This document shows positions 43,223 through 52,103 of a stretch of DNA of 64,000 nt, in pieces. The translations under genes were made by a program, and so were the position numbers. This DNA comes from Anaerohalosphaeraceae bacterium (GTDB taxonomy: Bacteria; Planctomycetota; Phycisphaerae; Sedimentisphaerales; Anaerohalosphaeraceae), in NCBI GenBank assembly GCA_035378985.1, contig DAOSUR010000013.1, positions 36,557 through 100,556 on the forward strand, written 5' to 3'. Numbering within the stretch: position 1 is the stretch's first letter; each line of letters begins with the position of its first letter. The notes under the pieces were generated by a model. The model made no database searches. It was not told where the DNA came from and saw only the letters and a list, made by a program, of their open reading frames with translations.

Positions 43223-44626
43223 ATGGTTCGTGCGATTCGTTGTTCTGCGATTCTGGCTCTGATGGTGAGTGTATCTCCGTTTTGCGGATTCCTGTGCCGG
43301 GCGGAGGAACCGGCCCAGCCGCTGCCGGAGTCTTTTTTGTCCTTCTGGAATCAGCCGGCTTTCCAGCAGCGTCTGGCAGAAAGCTATCTGGCGGAGACGG
43401 ATGTTGAACCCCGTCTGACTGCCGAAGAACGCGAACGGCTTCTGAAAATTCTGAGTCTGATTTCGTCGGATAAGATGAATGATGCGGCTTCCGCTCTTCA
43501 AAAAGAGCTGGCCCGAAACGCCGCCGCCAGCGCTGTCTTTGATTTTACGCTGGCCAACATTTATTTTCAGCAGGAGAAACTGAATGAGGCGGCTGCCGCC
43601 TACCGTCAGGCTGTGCAGAAGTTTCCGAAATTCCGGCGGGCCTGGCGCAATTTGGGTCTGATCTGCATCCGGAACAGCGATTTTGCCGGTGCCGCCGCCG
43701 CGTTCACCAAAGTGATTGAGCTGGGCGGTTCCGATGCCGTCACGTACGGTCTGCTCGGGTTCGCTTATGCTTCGCTGGATGACCATCTGGCGGCCGAATC
43801 GTCCTATCGAATGGCGGTTCTTCTGGACCCGGCTACAATGGACTGGAAAATGGGGCTGGCACGAAGTCTGTTCCGGCAGGAGCGGTATCCGGAAGCCGCC
43901 GCCCTCTGTGAATCGCTGCTTCGGCAGATGCCGGACCGGGCGGATTTGTGGCTCCTTCTGGCCAATGCCTGCCTCGGAATGAACAAACCGCTCAAAGCCG
44001 CCGAGATTTTTGAGTGGCTGGACACCCTGGGCCGTTCGACCGCCGAAAGTCTGCTGCTGCTTGGCGATATTTACATCAATGAGGAACTGTATGAATCCGC
44101 TGTCAGGGCCTACACACGGGCCCTCGAGCAGAAACTGTCTGTGCCCGCCGAACGGCTCCTTCGGGCCTCCAGAGCCCTGATGGCCCGCGGAGCGCTGGCG
44201 GAAAGCCGGCAGCTGCTGGAGCGGATGCAGCAGTCCTTTGAAGGACAGTTCACCGATTCTCTGAAGGTGGAAATGCTCAAGCTCCAGGCCCGCATTGCTG
44301 TGGCCGAAGGCGCCGGCAGTGAAGAGCAGATTCGCCTGCTGGAGGAAATTATTGCAATTGACCCTCTGGACGGCGAGGCCCTCATCCTGCTCGGACAGCA
44401 CTGGGGAAAAATGCAGAATATGGAAAAGGCGGTCTTTTACTTCGAGCGGGCGGCGGCTATCGAGAAATACGAAGCCCAGGCCCGAATCCGCCATGCCCAG
44501 CTGCTGGTTCAGCAGGGCAAGTATGAAGAAGCCCTTCCGCTGCTTCGCCGTGCTCAGCAGATTGACCCGCGCGATAACGTGCGCGAATACCTCGAGCAGG
44601 TGGAACGGGCCGCCAAAACCCGCTGA
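43223..44626 (+). CDS. Exported TPR-repeat protein of the TonB cluster
   Basis: 467 residues. Signal peptide 1-25 (SAILALMVSVSPFCGFLCRA). Tandem TPRs cover about 85-465: VFDFTLANIYFQQEKLNEAAAAYRQAVQKFP, RAWRNLGLICIRNSDFAGAAAAF, LLGDIYINEELYESAVRAYTRAL and ARIRHAQLLVQQGKYEEALPLLRRAQQIDP are clear repeats. TonB2-type clusters with DUF3450, two ExbB, ExbD and TonB very often end in such a TPR gene. Likely a periplasmic adaptor; its binding partner is unknown. It starts seven bases after the restored tonB frame would end. Confidence 0.9.
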   Translation: MVRAIRCSAILALMVSVSPFCGFLCRAEEPAQPLPESFLSFWNQPAFQQRLAESYLAETDVEPRLTAEERERLLKILSLISSDKMNDAASALQKELARNAAASAVFDFTLANIYFQQEKLNEAAAAYRQAVQKFPKFRRAWRNLGLICIRNSDFAGAAAAFTKVIELGGSDAVTYGLLGFAYASLDDHLAAESSYRMAVLLDPATMDWKMGLARSLFRQERYPEAAALCESLLRQMPDRADLWLLLANACLGMNKPLKAAEIFEWLDTLGRSTAESLLLLGDIYINEELYESAVRAYTRALEQKLSVPAERLLRASRALMARGALAESRQLLERMQQSFEGQFTDSLKVEMLKLQARIAVAEGAGSEEQIRLLEEIIAIDPLDGEALILLGQHWGKMQNMEKAVFYFERAAAIEKYEAQARIRHAQLLVQQGKYEEALPLLRRAQQIDPRDNVREYLEQVERAAKTR

Positions 44627-44637
44627 TTGCCGACCCG

Positions 44638-45696
44638 ATGAATCGTATCCGGTTCTGTGGAATTCTGCTTGCCGTCGAATGGCTCTTGGGAGCCGGCCTG
44701 TGCGCTTGGGCCCAGAGCGCTGCGGACAATCCGGAGACGGCCGTACTCATTCAGCAGGCCCAATCGGGAGATGCCGCGGCTCAGTATCTGCTCGGTTTTC
44801 TGTATGCGGAAGGCCGTCAGCTCCCGCAGGATTGGTCCCGGGCCGCTTATTGGTATCGGGCGGCGGCTCTTGCCGGGGATGCCGATGCTCAAATGGCTCT
44901 GGCGGCTCTGTACGAAGAAGGCAGGGGGGTGCCGTCCAATCCCGACAAAGCCCTGTTCTGGTATCGTCAGGCGGCTCTGTCGGCCAACGGCTGGGCGCAG
45001 CTGTTTCTCAGTCTCCGGCTGGCGGACACCCAGCCCGTTTTCTCCTATCTGTGGGCCTTGCTGGCTGAGCTGAACGGCGTCGATGCTTCCGAGCAGAAAA
45101 AGAATCTGCTGGCTAAGAAAGAACAGGACCTGCTTGTCGATGCACAAGTCCGTCTGGGTGAACTTGTCCGCCGGCATCCGTATCTGACGGAGCGCATTTC
45201 AGGGCAGGTCCGATATATCTCAGAAGAAGAGGGGTTTTCTGTCTTGTTTCCTTCGCCTCCCGTTCAGCACCGGCTTGAGCATGACCCGAACAGTTATACC
45301 GTTTACTTCCAGGCCGCTGCGGCGGACGGCCGTACTGTCTATCATCTGACTGTCCGGCAGTTTTTGTCTGATTTGGCCGACAGTCCCTCTTTTCGGCAGA
45401 GCTTTGTTCAGGATTATCTGGCTGCTCGGGCCCGTATTTCTTCTGACGGCCGGCTTCTCCGCCAGACCACACTCTATTTCGGGCACTCGGCCGTTCTGTT
45501 CAAACATACCGCCCAGGCCGCCGAAGGCCGAAGCATTCACCAGGGCCTTCTCGTTTTTGCCGGAAGGACCTTTCTCGTCCTGACCTGCATTTTTCCGGAA
45601 ACGGCTTCGACTCCGGATTTCCAGTCCTTTGTCCACTCTCTTGATTTTCCGCAAATCGGCTGCGGCCCGCTCCTTGGAGAACAGCCGAACCTTTGA
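44638..45696 (+). CDS. Exported Sel1-repeat protein
   Basis: 352 residues. Signal peptide 1-22 (FCGILLAVEWLLGAGLCAWA). Three Sel1-like repeats at about 35-135: AAAQYLLGFLYAEGRQLPQDWSRAAYWYRAAAL, DADAQMALAALYEEGRGVP and the next. The second half (about 180-352) is a separate alpha/beta domain with FSVLFPSPPVQHRLE and SYTVYFQAAAADGRTVYHLTV, resembling small lipoprotein-like domains of unknown role. Placed 12 bases after the TPR gene, so probably part of the same transcript. Confidence 0.85.
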   Translation: MNRIRFCGILLAVEWLLGAGLCAWAQSAADNPETAVLIQQAQSGDAAAQYLLGFLYAEGRQLPQDWSRAAYWYRAAALAGDADAQMALAALYEEGRGVPSNPDKALFWYRQAALSANGWAQLFLSLRLADTQPVFSYLWALLAELNGVDASEQKKNLLAKKEQDLLVDAQVRLGELVRRHPYLTERISGQVRYISEEEGFSVLFPSPPVQHRLEHDPNSYTVYFQAAAADGRTVYHLTVRQFLSDLADSPSFRQSFVQDYLAARARISSDGRLLRQTTLYFGHSAVLFKHTAQAAEGRSIHQGLLVFAGRTFLVLTCIFPETASTPDFQSFVHSLDFPQIGCGPLLGEQPNL

Positions 45697-45804
45697 CCAT
45701 CTGTTCGGTGTCAGACACGACTCTTTATGAAAATTTAACTTAACCGCCCCGGCCTGCTCGCCGATGGCTTGCTCCGGAAACAATCTTTTTCAGGAGCACA
45801 AAAT

Positions 45805-47244
45805 ATGGCGGACATCACTGGATTCAGTCGCAAGGCGGAAACCGGCACAAATCGGTTCAGCGGGATGCTGATAGGAGTGTTCTTATCGGTCTTTGCCGCC
45901 GGCTGCAGCGGTTCATTTGAAAAGGGATGGAGTGCGTATCAACGGAAGGATTATGATGCGGCGGCGGAGATTTGGAGTCAATCCGCCCAATCCGGTGACC
46001 CGAGGTCTCAATTTTATCTGGGTCTAATGTACGAAGAGGGGCTCGGGGTTGAGCAGGATTCCCAAAAGGCCGCCTATTGGTATGGGTTGTCTGCTGAACA
46101 GGGGTTTTCTCCTGCACAAAACAATCTCGGCCTCTGCTACTGGAACGGACAGGGGGTCGATCGGAATCCTGACCGCGCGGCGGAACTGTTTGCCGCGGCT
46201 GCCGAAAAGGGTCACCCTTGGGCCCTGCAGAATTACGGTCTGCTGTCTTTGCGGGGAGAAGGAACGGCTCAGGACCCCGTTCGGGCCTTCGGGCTGGTTC
46301 GCAGGGCGGCACTGGATGGACATCCGCAGGCCCAGTACACGCTGGGTCTGATGTATCGGGAAGGGCTGGGCACCAAACAGGATGTACGGAAGGCCGCCAA
46401 ATGGATGAAACAGGCCGCCAATCAGGGCTATGCGCCGGCTCAGAATATGCTCGGGCTTCTGTATGAGGACGGACAAGGAGTCATTCAATCCTATCCGCGG
46501 GCGGCCTATTGGTATGAACAGGCGCATAAACGCAATCTGTCCGCCGCGGCCAACAATCTGGCCCGAATGTATCTAAAAGGCCGCGGTGTCAAACCGGATT
46601 CGCAGAAAGCCCTCGAACTGCTCCGCCCGCTGGCTGAAGCCGGAATTCCTCAGGCCCAGGCCGGACTGGGAATCCTGTATCTGGAGCAGGAATCTCCGGA
46701 CTATGCCCAGGCGCTTTCGTGGCTGCAGCCTGCCGCTCAGGAGGGCATTTCCGCCGCCTGTCATGCGCTGGGGCTGATGTATGCCAATGGTCAGGGGGTC
46801 CCGCAGGATTATGAGCAGGCCGAAAAATGGTATCGAACCGCTGCCGAAAAAGGATTTGCTCCTTCGCAAAATAATCTGGCCCTGATGTATTATCAGGGGT
46901 TGGGGGTTGACCAGGATTATCAGCAGGCGGCTGAATGGTTTCGAAAAGCCGCTCAGCAGAATGCCGCGCCTGCCCAATACGCCCTCGGGTGGCTGTATTA
47001 CAGGGGCTGGGGAGTTGAACAGAATCTCACTGAAGCAGTCGAATGGTTTCGTCGTGCCGCCGAAAACGGATTTCCCCGGGCACAGGCCGCCTTGGGCAAA
47101 ATGTACCTGAAAGGGCAGGCCGTACCGAAAAATTCATCCGAAGCCCAAAAGTGGCTTCAGGAGGCCCAGCGGTCGGCGTCCGCGCAAAAGGAGCCCGACA
47201 CCCGCGCGGGTGCCTGGGCCTATGCGAAGGCCGAGTCGAGATGA
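45805..47244 (+). CDS. Sel1-repeat lipoprotein
   Basis: 479 residues. ATG 45805 follows AGGAG (45792-45796). A 20-residue polar head precedes a hydrophobic stretch ending in the lipobox-like FAAGC (Cys about 33), so a lipoprotein is likely. About eleven Sel1 repeats of 36 residues fill the rest, for example AAYWYGLSAEQGFSPAQNNLG, YANGQGVPQDYEQAEKWYRTAAEKG and YRGWGVEQNLTEAVEWFRRAAENG. Sel1 proteins usually scaffold complexes at the envelope. It ends the TonB-associated run; the next gene is convergent. Confidence 0.88.
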   Translation: MADITGFSRKAETGTNRFSGMLIGVFLSVFAAGCSGSFEKGWSAYQRKDYDAAAEIWSQSAQSGDPRSQFYLGLMYEEGLGVEQDSQKAAYWYGLSAEQGFSPAQNNLGLCYWNGQGVDRNPDRAAELFAAAAEKGHPWALQNYGLLSLRGEGTAQDPVRAFGLVRRAALDGHPQAQYTLGLMYREGLGTKQDVRKAAKWMKQAANQGYAPAQNMLGLLYEDGQGVIQSYPRAAYWYEQAHKRNLSAAANNLARMYLKGRGVKPDSQKALELLRPLAEAGIPQAQAGLGILYLEQESPDYAQALSWLQPAAQEGISAACHALGLMYANGQGVPQDYEQAEKWYRTAAEKGFAPSQNNLALMYYQGLGVDQDYQQAAEWFRKAAQQNAAPAQYALGWLYYRGWGVEQNLTEAVEWFRRAAENGFPRAQAALGKMYLKGQAVPKNSSEAQKWLQEAQRSASAQKEPDTRAGAWAYAKAESR

Positions 47245-47257
47245 TGCGGCGCTGGAT

Positions 47258-48292
47258 TTACGAGGTCCGGATGTCCGCCTTGCGATGAGCCGCTTTGATT
47301 GCTGCGGCAATCCCCGCGGTCAGCACCAGCGTCAGAAGACCGCCTACAATGCCGGATACGCTTGTGCCGACATCGACGGCAGGCCAGCGAGCGTCCTCGG
47401 ATTCTTCCGGATGAGCGGTCTTAAAGCCGTAATCCGGCAAAATCGCCGTCTTTTCCTGAAGTTGAGCCAGCGAAGAATGAATGCCTTTTTCCGGTGATTT
47501 GAGTTCTTCTTTGCCCGATACCCGTGCCGTTGACCATTCCAGTCCGTCCGGATAGGTGGAGGCAAACCAGCTGGCCGCTCCGCCCAGCACAACGGCCGCC
47601 GTCAAAAACACCAAAGCCGTTCTGCGAATGGAGGAACCGGGCAGGGCGGTTTGCGGGGAAAGGATGATTTGCGGTTTGTTTTGCAGGACAAACAAGACGA
47701 CCGCCGCCGTGGCAAGCCCTTCTACGATGCCGATTGCCAAATGAATCGGTTGCATCGCCAGTACAAACAGCCCAAAGGGCAGTTCAGTGATGCCGGACAA
47801 AACCGTTTCTATCACGACGGAAAAAGCCCCCAGCTGAAGTCCGGCGATTGCCGCGAGCATCGCCCCCCAAAAGACTCGCCTTCCTGTCGGGTTCTTTCCG
47901 ACAATCGGCTGGTAAATCAGCGGATAGGCAATAAAACAGGTCCAAAAACCCAGATTAAAGATGTTGCATCCGAGGGCCAGCAGTCCGCCGTCGGCAAAAA
48001 ACAAGGCCTGGATGACCAAAATCGAAGCCATCGTCACGAATCCCGCCCAGGGGCCCAGCAGAACAGCCAGCAGCAGCCCGCCGCCCAAATGCCCGCTGGA
48101 ACCGGTTCCGGGAATCGTAAAATTAATCATCTGAGCCGCAAACACAAATGCCCCGGCTACCCCCATCAGCGGGATTTTGCTTTCCTGAAACTCCGTCCGT
48201 ATTTTTCTGCAGGAATAGCCCAGCAGGCCGGCGCTGACGGCCCACATTGTTCCGCCGACCGCCGGCGACAGCAAAGCATCCGCCATATGCAT
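47258..48292 (-). CDS. cbiM: CbiM-type ECF permease fused to a PDGLE (CbiN/NikN-like) domain
   Basis: 344 residues. N-terminus MHMADALLSPAVGG carries the His2 metal-binding start that defines CbiM/NikM, followed by GVAGAFVFAAQMINFTIPGTGSSGHLGGG, PWAGFVTMASILVIQALFFADGG and CNIFNLGF. The C-terminal 110 residues hold STYPDGLEWS and a last transmembrane segment, the PDGLE domain normally encoded as CbiN or NikN. It is the substrate-capture part of a nickel or cobalt ECF transporter; the ATPase and T component are not in the window. Nearby NikR suggests nickel. Confidence 0.92.
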   Translation of the reverse strand: MHMADALLSPAVGGTMWAVSAGLLGYSCRKIRTEFQESKIPLMGVAGAFVFAAQMINFTIPGTGSSGHLGGGLLLAVLLGPWAGFVTMASILVIQALFFADGGLLALGCNIFNLGFWTCFIAYPLIYQPIVGKNPTGRRVFWGAMLAAIAGLQLGAFSVVIETVLSGITELPFGLFVLAMQPIHLAIGIVEGLATAAVVLFVLQNKPQIILSPQTALPGSSIRRTALVFLTAAVVLGGAASWFASTYPDGLEWSTARVSGKEELKSPEKGIHSSLAQLQEKTAILPDYGFKTAHPEESEDARWPAVDVGTSVSGIVGGLLTLVLTAGIAAAIKAAHRKADIRTS

Positions 48293-48366
48293 AAAAACCC
48301 CTTTTTAGAAAAATGCCGTTCTTGCTTTTATAAAGCCATGCCTACCAAATCCGTTTGCGTCTTACG

Positions 48367-48487
48367 AGGTCATTTCTGCCTTCCTTAGAAGGTCATTTCC
48401 GTCTTAGTTAGAAGGCCAATTCCCACTTTAGTTAGAATGTCATTCCCGCTTTAGTTAGAAGGTCATTCCCGCGCAGGCGGGAATCCA
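48367..48487. repeat. Degenerate 23-bp tandem repeat, five units
   Basis: Units of the form AGGTCATTCCCGCTTTAGTTAGA, most diverged at the left end, spaced 23, 23, 24 and 23 bases; the fifth unit continues into the hairpin at 48465-48484. It fills the gap between oprB and cbiM, about 75 bases upstream of the cbiM start. Confidence 0.88.
48465..48484. repeat. ATTCCCGC-gcag-GCGGGAAT hairpin
   Basis: ATTCCCGC and GCGGGAAT pair perfectly around a four-base spacer, within the context GTCATTCCCGC...GCGGGAATCCAG, a mini-inverted-repeat type known from many bacterial genomes. It could stabilise or end the oprB transcript, but no T run follows. Confidence 0.8.
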
Positions 48488-48496
48488 GTTTTTCTC

Positions 48497-49756
48497 TTAA
48501 AACGTAATCACCGTCCGCAGGCCTGCCACGACCGCGTCTTTTGATTCACCCATCCCGCCTGGGTTGGCCACATACTGAATGGACGGCGTAATCGTCATCC
48601 ACCCGGCCGCCTTCCAGGCGTAGTATGCCTCCAGCACACTTTCAAAATCTTCCGTAAACGGGCTGCTGCTGTGCTCGCTTAAAACCCCGTGCGCATAGCC
48701 GACCCCAAGCACATCCGCATCACGTCCCTCCAAAAGTCCTTCATACTGGATGCCGCCGCTGTAAAAATGGCTGACGGCGTTCGACCGCCCATTCGCATAG
48801 CCGTAGCGGAAAAAGGTTCCAAGCCCCTGGCTGTCGTCCGGGTTGCTGTTTTCTTTGCAAAGCATCTGGTCAAAGCTCAGATAAAAGCCCGTGTCATCGC
48901 GATAGAAACGGGTTTCATCCAGAGCGGCCTTCGGCTGCGGGTCATACCATACGCCGATGCGATACGCTCCCGGCAGGGCCCCATTGGCCGAATTCAAGGC
49001 AGGTGTCAGTCCCGTCTCGGCCATATACACAAAGTAGTCCTCCTGATGAAAGGCGGTATTCAGGCCTGTTTCCCGCTTGTCCGCCTGTGCATCCGCCGCC
49101 CCGAAGGAGATATACCACAGCTCAGAAGGCGCCCACAGCACGATTGCCCCAATCCCGTAATCCGGAAACGGAATCGTCGGGTTGTTCACGAGGGCCGAAT
49201 TGAGGAACTGCGTGTTTTCATCGTTGGCGTATCGGCTGCAGTCAAACGACACCGGACAGCCCCGGCATTCAAACCCGCCGGTCATGTCAATTTTCCCAAA
49301 CCGCACCTGAAGTGTATCGTCCCACAGATTCTGCTGATACCACAGCTCAATCAGGTTGAACGCTTCACGCGGGGCAAAATCCCCATTGACGCCGAACAGC
49401 GACTGAACGGAGGTGGCGTCGATGTCCTGCCGGGGCCAAGTGCCTTCCGCATGCAGATACAGCGTGCCGCCTTTCAGACCGGCCAGTCGCTCCATATCCG
49501 TATCCAGTTCGAGGTTATAACTGCCCGACCAGCGGCCTTGATGCCGGTGCGTGCTGATTCCTCCGCGGGCATTCTGCTGGTAAATGCTTGTCAGACTCAG
49601 CCCGAGCTGAATCCCCGACGGCTCCCAGCGTTCGTTCAGCCCTGCAAAGCCGTCCGTCAGCGACTCCCGCTGCCAAAAACTTTCGGATGGTTCAGCGAGA
49701 GTTGCCGGAATAATCAGCAGAATAAATCCAATGAATCTCATAAACAGGTTCCGCAT
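48497..49756 (-). CDS. OprB-family outer-membrane porin
   Basis: 419 residues from ATG 49756, which has an excellent GAAAGGAGG site. Signal peptide 1-21 (FIGFILLIIPATLAEP). The remainder is beta-barrel-like with OprB hallmarks: QLGLSLTSIYQQNARGG, GGTLYLHAEGTW, NLIELWYQQNLWDDTLQVRFGKIDMTGGFE and a terminal strand ending AGLRTVITF with C-terminal Phe. OprB family porins carry sugars in pseudomonads; here the porin lies between nikR and cbiM, so nickel passage is possible and should not be taken as established. Confidence 0.88.
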   Translation of the reverse strand: MRNLFMRFIGFILLIIPATLAEPSESFWQRESLTDGFAGLNERWEPSGIQLGLSLTSIYQQNARGGISTHRHQGRWSGSYNLELDTDMERLAGLKGGTLYLHAEGTWPRQDIDATSVQSLFGVNGDFAPREAFNLIELWYQQNLWDDTLQVRFGKIDMTGGFECRGCPVSFDCSRYANDENTQFLNSALVNNPTIPFPDYGIGAIVLWAPSELWYISFGAADAQADKRETGLNTAFHQEDYFVYMAETGLTPALNSANGALPGAYRIGVWYDPQPKAALDETRFYRDDTGFYLSFDQMLCKENSNPDDSQGLGTFFRYGYANGRSNAVSHFYSGGIQYEGLLEGRDADVLGVGYAHGVLSEHSSSPFTEDFESVLEAYYAWKAAGWMTITPSIQYVANPGGMGESKDAVVAGLRTVITF

Positions 49757-49796
49757 GAACCCTCCTTTCTTGATAAGCAAAAAAGTTTAGATAAAC

Positions 49797-49809
49797 CGTA
49801 TGAAATACG
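49797..49809. promoter_or_regulatory. CGTAT-GAA-ATACG inverted repeat between oprB and nikR
   Basis: A 5-bp perfect inverted repeat in the divergent spacer. It contains GTATGA, the left half of the E. coli NikR operator, but no TCATAC lies at the required distance, so a NikR site is only a guess. Confidence 0.3.
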
Positions 49810-49910
49810 GCGCATAAAAATATAGAATTTGTGCTACTGTGTCAAATAAAAATTTCTTTTTTTTCCGGATGGAATACAATCGGCCGAAAACGCCTTTGGA
49901 GAGCTGGGAT

Positions 49911-50324
49911 ATGGGCAAAATTGAACGCGTGGGAATCTCGCTGGAGCAGGAATTGCTCGCCAAGTTCGACGCCCTGATTGAAAAACAGGGCTATCCAAAC
50001 CGTTCTGAAGCCGTCCGAGATTTGATTCGGGCACGGCTGGAGCAGGAGTATCTGGCTGACCCCTCAGCGGATGCCGTGGCGGCGATTCTCTTAATTTATG
50101 ATCATCATCTGACCGGCCTGACTGCCAAACTTACCCATCTTCAGCACAGCCACCTTCTCCATATTATCACAACGACCCACGTGCATCTGGACCATCACAA
50201 TTGTCTGGAGGTCATTATCCTCAAAGGGAAAGTAAAGGAAATCCAGTCACTGGCCGACCGAATGACCAGCTTGAAGGGGGTCAAGTTAAGCCGTGTGAAT
50301 ATTATGTCCGCGGCGGGGGCCTAA
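49911..50324 (+). CDS. nikR: Nickel-responsive transcriptional regulator NikR
   Basis: 137 residues, standard length. N-terminal ribbon-helix-helix DNA-binding domain (ERVGISLEQELLAKFDALIEKQGYPNRSEAVRDLIR) and ACT-like C-terminal domain. The square-planar Ni site is complete: His79, His90, His92 and Cys98, with spacing identical to E. coli NikR (76, 87, 89, 95). ATG 49911 follows GGAGAG; an upstream in-frame ATG at 49839 would add an implausible polar tail. Expected to repress or activate uptake genes according to nickel; the divergent oprB and the cbiM gene are the obvious targets. Confidence 0.96.
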   Translation: MGKIERVGISLEQELLAKFDALIEKQGYPNRSEAVRDLIRARLEQEYLADPSADAVAAILLIYDHHLTGLTAKLTHLQHSHLLHIITTTHVHLDHHNCLEVIILKGKVKEIQSLADRMTSLKGVKLSRVNIMSAAGA

Positions 50325-50336
50325 CAGAGCCGCCGG

Positions 50337-52103
50337 CTACATCTGTTCCGGAGTTTCTATCCCCAAAAGGTCCTGCATTCCGTGGCGAATGACCCGTGCG
50401 GTCAGTTCACAGAGTAGCAGGCGGCTCGGACGCACATCCGCCGGAGCCCCCAGCACCGGACAGGCGTTGTAAAATCGGCTGAATGACTGCGACAGGTCGT
50501 ACAGGTAGGCCGTCAGCAGATTCGGCCGGTACGAGGCTGCCGCCGATTCAATCGCCTGCTCATAGCTGATGAGTTTCTTGGCCAGTTCGATTTCCGCCGC
50601 ATCCGACAGGACAACCCGCTCGATTCCTGCCAGTTCCCGCTCCACATCTACTTCTTTGCCCGCCGCCTTGCGCTCGATCGAGCGGATGCGGGCGTAGGCA
50701 TACTGCATATACGGGGCTGTGTTGCCGTCCATCGCCAGCATCTTGTCAAAGCTGAACACGTAGTCCGTATCGCGGTTGTTGGCGTAGTCGGCGTATTTGA
50801 CCGCCCCGATTCCCACCGCCCGCGCGATGGCCGCCTTTTGTTCGGCGGGCAGAGAAGGGTTTTTCTCCTCCACCACCGCCCGCGCCTTTTCCACGGCCTC
50901 TTCGAGCAGGTCCTTCAGTTTGACCGTGCCGCCTTCGCGTGTCTTAAACGGCCGCCCATCCGGCCCGAGCATCGTGCCGAATGTCACGTGCACCAGTTCC
51001 ACCCGGCTGTCCGTCCAGCCCGCCGAACGGGCCGTCTCAAACAGCATTTGAAAATGGAGTGTCTGCCGGGCGTCCGTCACATAGACAATCCTGTCCGCTC
51101 CGAGCTGAGCAATGCGAAACCGCAGTGCCGCCAAATCCGTGGTCGCATACAGATACGCTCCGTCGGATTTCTGAATTATAAACGGCAGGGGGGCGCCGTT
51201 CTTGCCGGCAAATCCCTTCGGAAACACGCACACTGCCCCCTCCGAATTGACCGCCAGCCCTTTCTGCCGCAGCTCCTTGACCACCTCCGGCAGCATCGCC
51301 GCATAAAAACTTTCTCCCCGCTCATCCTCCCGCTTCAGTGTTATATTCAACAGGGCATAAATCGGCTGATAGTGTCGGCGCGACTGCTCCACAATATGCT
51401 GCCAGAGCCGGATGGTTTGGGGGTCGTGATTGTGCAGTTTGACCACCTCTGCCCGAGCCGTCTTTTCAAACTCCGGGTCCTGTTCGCTTCGCTGCTTGGC
51501 GTTTTGGTAGAAGACCTCCAAATCCGCAATTGCCGCCGAAGAGGGATTCTCCAGAACCTGCGGATACTCGGCTTTCAGATATGCCGTCAGCATTCCGAAC
51601 TGTGTTCCCCAGTCGCCGATATGATTCTGGCGGATAACGCGATGTCCTTCAAAGTCGTGAACGCGGGCGATCCAGTCGCCGATGATGGTGCTTCGCAGAT
51701 GGCCGACGTGCATTTCCTTGGCGATGTTCGGCCCGGAGTAGTCCACCACGATGGTTTTTGGTTTTTCCGCCGGCTCCATTCCAAGTCGAACCGGGTCGGC
51801 AAACATTCCCAGCAGCCGCTGCTCCAGCAGAGAAGGGTTCAGCCGCAGATTGATAAATCCCGGCCCGGCAATCTCGACAGTTTCGCACAGGTCATCTATC
51901 TGCAGAAGCCGGACGACCTGGTCGGCTAACTGTCTCGGATTCGTTTTGAGGTGCTTGGCGGCGGCCATCACCCCGTTGGCCTGGTAATCCCCGAAGGCCG
52001 GGTTCTTTGAGGGGCTCACCAGCGCGGGCGCCTCGTTCAGCCCGCTTGCCTGCCGCAGGGCCTGCGAAATCCGCTCCTCCAGAATCGTCAGCAGATTCCT
52101 CAT
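50337..52103 (-). CDS. argS: Arginyl-tRNA synthetase
   Basis: 588 residues, class Ia. The N-terminal additional domain is followed by the HIGH motif as HVGHL in SGPNIAKEMHVGHLRSTIIGDW; the KMSKS region is replaced, as normal in bacterial ArgRS, here with MLGPDGRPFKTREGGTVKL. The C-terminal anticodon-binding DALR domain begins with ISYEQAIESAAASYRPNLLTAYLYDLSQSFSRFYNACPV. The start ATG 52103 overlaps the rsfS stop by four bases; a longer open frame upstream is inside rsfS. Confidence 0.97.
   Translation of the reverse strand: MRNLLTILEERISQALRQASGLNEAPALVSPSKNPAFGDYQANGVMAAAKHLKTNPRQLADQVVRLLQIDDLCETVEIAGPGFINLRLNPSLLEQRLLGMFADPVRLGMEPAEKPKTIVVDYSGPNIAKEMHVGHLRSTIIGDWIARVHDFEGHRVIRQNHIGDWGTQFGMLTAYLKAEYPQVLENPSSAAIADLEVFYQNAKQRSEQDPEFEKTARAEVVKLHNHDPQTIRLWQHIVEQSRRHYQPIYALLNITLKREDERGESFYAAMLPEVVKELRQKGLAVNSEGAVCVFPKGFAGKNGAPLPFIIQKSDGAYLYATTDLAALRFRIAQLGADRIVYVTDARQTLHFQMLFETARSAGWTDSRVELVHVTFGTMLGPDGRPFKTREGGTVKLKDLLEEAVEKARAVVEEKNPSLPAEQKAAIARAVGIGAVKYADYANNRDTDYVFSFDKMLAMDGNTAPYMQYAYARIRSIERKAAGKEVDVERELAGIERVVLSDAAEIELAKKLISYEQAIESAAASYRPNLLTAYLYDLSQSFSRFYNACPVLGAPADVRPSRLLLCELTARVIRHGMQDLLGIETPEQM

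Noticed and set aside
48367..48487. CRISPR array
   Set aside because: Repeats are directly adjacent and degenerate, without spacers or cas genes.
49839..49910. Upstream extension of nikR from ATG 49839
   Set aside because: It would add 24 residues unlike any NikR; ATG 49911 has a ribosome binding site and gives the standard length.
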